Origin: Planctomycetota bacterium
Lineage (GTDB): Bacteria > Planctomycetota > Phycisphaerae > UBA1845
Assembly (NCBI GenBank): GCA_022561415.1
Contig: JADFRH010000162.1
Coordinates: forward strand, 1-5,820
Length of the DNA: 5,820 nucleotides
Direction: 5' to 3'
The stretch's first letter is position 1. Every line of letters begins with the position of its first letter. Below, piece after piece: positions 4,976 through 5,820 of this stretch. Below the pieces are notes generated by a model, which was not told the DNA's origin, made no database searches, and saw only the letters and a program-made list of their open reading frames with translations. The translations under genes and the position numbers were made by a program.

Positions 4976-5820
4976 CCCCGGATTTCCCAGATGGATTGAT
5001 CGTAATGGCATGATACGTGCATGTTTCTCCTGTAATACAAGAGTTTCCGGCCATTTTGACAGGAGCATCCAATGGGTGACAGGCGAAAACAAGCACTTCG
5101 TGTTCAATTCGACGGCAAACTCAAGCTCGAATTCCACGGAGCAAGGATTACGAGTGACGCTGGCTTGCTTGCGTTTCGTGAACTGGACGAAGCGTTCCGT
5201 TTGACTGAAAGGGGAAGCACGCTGTTGTCGGATTGCCGACGGGGAAAGAACACCCAGCACACCATGTTGGCCATGCTGCGACAGGGTGTCTATGGACGCT
5301 TGGCCGGTTACGAAGATGTCAACGACGCTGATCGCTTGCGCGTCGATCCTGCCATGCGTCGAGTTGTAGGCGGGCGGGCGACAGAGAAGGAAGCTGCATC
5401 AACGAGCGAGATGAGCCGGTTCGAGACGGAGATGTTGAGTTCAAGGAAGAATCTCACGGCGTTGATGAATCTGTCCGGCACTTGGATCGACTCCGTCCAC
5501 GAGTGTGCTCCGCTCCACAAGTTGATCCGGGATCTGGATAGCTCGGTCAGCGAGACGCATGGCGAACAACAAGGGTCGGCGTACAACGGGTACTTCGAGT
5601 GCCTGTGCTATCATCCACTATTTCTGTTCAACCAGTACGGCGATCCGGAACGTGCCATGCTGCGGCGTGGCAACCACAACAGCGCCAAGTTCTGGCGTCG
5701 GGCTCTGCTGCCGGTCATCGACCGATACCGGGATCGCGACATACCGAAGTACTTCCGAGGTGACGCGGCGTTCGCCATCCCGGGACTGTACGGCGTGCTG
5801 GAGGAGGAGAGTTTCCAGTA
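4976..5820 (+). mobile_element. IS1380-family insertion sequence, left part
   Basis: The element is recognised from its transposase; the right end lies outside the window. The left end is not fixed but should fall between the spoVG stop and the transposase start (4976-5071). The DNA after the stop begins CCCCGGATTTCCCAG. The CTAG at 4972-4975, overlapping the spoVG stop, would have the size of the 4-base target duplications known for this family, but only the missing right end can confirm that. Confidence 0.7.
5072..5820 (+). CDS. IS1380-family transposase, N-terminal part (cut by window edge)
   Basis: This DDE transposase would excise and insert its own element. The frame is open from ATG 5072 to the window end (249 codons plus two bases), about half of the usual 430-460 residues. 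It begins MGDRRKQALRVQFDGKLKLE, followed by ITSDAGLLAFRELDEAF (26-42), NTQHTMLAMLRQGVYGRLAGYEDVNDADRL (60-89) and VDPAMRRVVGG (91-101), all typical of the family. The first catalytic aspartate is in LDSSVSETHG (Asp156). The second is in FRGDAAFA (Asp231). The glutamate lies beyond the edge. AGGAG 7 bases upstream supports the start. No frameshift or stop is seen, so it may be functional. It runs in the same direction as ispE-spoVG with no obvious terminator between, so read-through from that operon could reach it. Confidence 0.93.
   Translation, partial: MGDRRKQALRVQFDGKLKLEFHGARITSDAGLLAFRELDEAFRLTERGSTLLSDCRRGKNTQHTMLAMLRQGVYGRLAGYEDVNDADRLRVDPAMRRVVGGRATEKEAASTSEMSRFETEMLSSRKNLTALMNLSGTWIDSVHECAPLHKLIRDLDSSVSETHGEQQGSAYNGYFECLCYHPLFLFNQYGDPERAMLRRGNHNSAKFWRRALLPVIDRYRDRDIPKYFRGDAAFAIPGLYGVLEEESFQ

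Noticed and set aside
4293..5096. Minus-strand 267-codon frame opposite the spoVG tail
   Set aside because: It is long only because the repetitive GC-rich tail has few stops on the other strand; the product is Arg/Pro/Val low complexity.
4533..5204. Plus-strand 223-codon frame crossing from the spoVG tail into the transposase
   Set aside because: It is out of frame with both real genes and crosses the element boundary; its product is low complexity.
1..5820. CRISPR array, tRNA, rRNA, toxin-antitoxin or phage-defence cassette
   Set aside because: No regular spaced repeats, no cloverleaf-like sequence and no family motifs for such systems are visible on either strand.

Overview
This GC-rich window (codon third positions mostly G or C) most likely comes from a planctomycete-like bacterium. 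The best evidence is a SpoVG protein with a four-cysteine zinc ribbon inserted into the conserved domain and a long charged, proline-rich tail. It lies directly after ispE, as I remember it from Planctomycetota. An HU-family protein with a C-terminal tail and a small lipoprotein fit the same picture. The lineage is an inference from gene content, not a database result.

Layout: on the minus strand at the left edge is the N-terminal half of an M17 leucyl aminopeptidase. Its frame breaks exactly where the first metal ligands should be, so it looks like a pseudogene. A 407-base gene-free stretch (758-1164) follows, holding a perfect 16-bp palindrome, a second dyad and a 13-bp direct repeat. Then on the plus strand come a small predicted lipoprotein (1165-1485) and an HU/IHF-type DNA-binding protein (1760-2137). 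The HU gene is preceded by a recognisable promoter and a long leader.

Convergent to HU, with only 17 bases between the stop codons, is an unrecognised 164-residue Ser/Ala/Gly-rich protein on the minus strand (2155-2649). It has a strong Shine-Dalgarno site, one very hydrophobic helix and a Thr-rich beta-like tail. A 421-base gap (2650-3070) separates it from ispE. The gap contains two interleaved inverted repeats and a probable ispE promoter. ispE (3071-3973) and spoVG (3992-4975) form a two-gene operon, joining an essential step of isoprenoid precursor synthesis to a nucleic-acid-binding regulator. An IS1380-family transposase gene starts 96 bases after spoVG and runs off the right edge.

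No CRISPR array, tRNA, rRNA, phage or defence cassette is visible, and I do not claim a new multi-gene system. The items most worth pursuing are the zinc-ribbon SpoVG with its repeat-bearing tail, the orphan 164-residue protein with its unusual upstream DNA, and the broken aminopeptidase.
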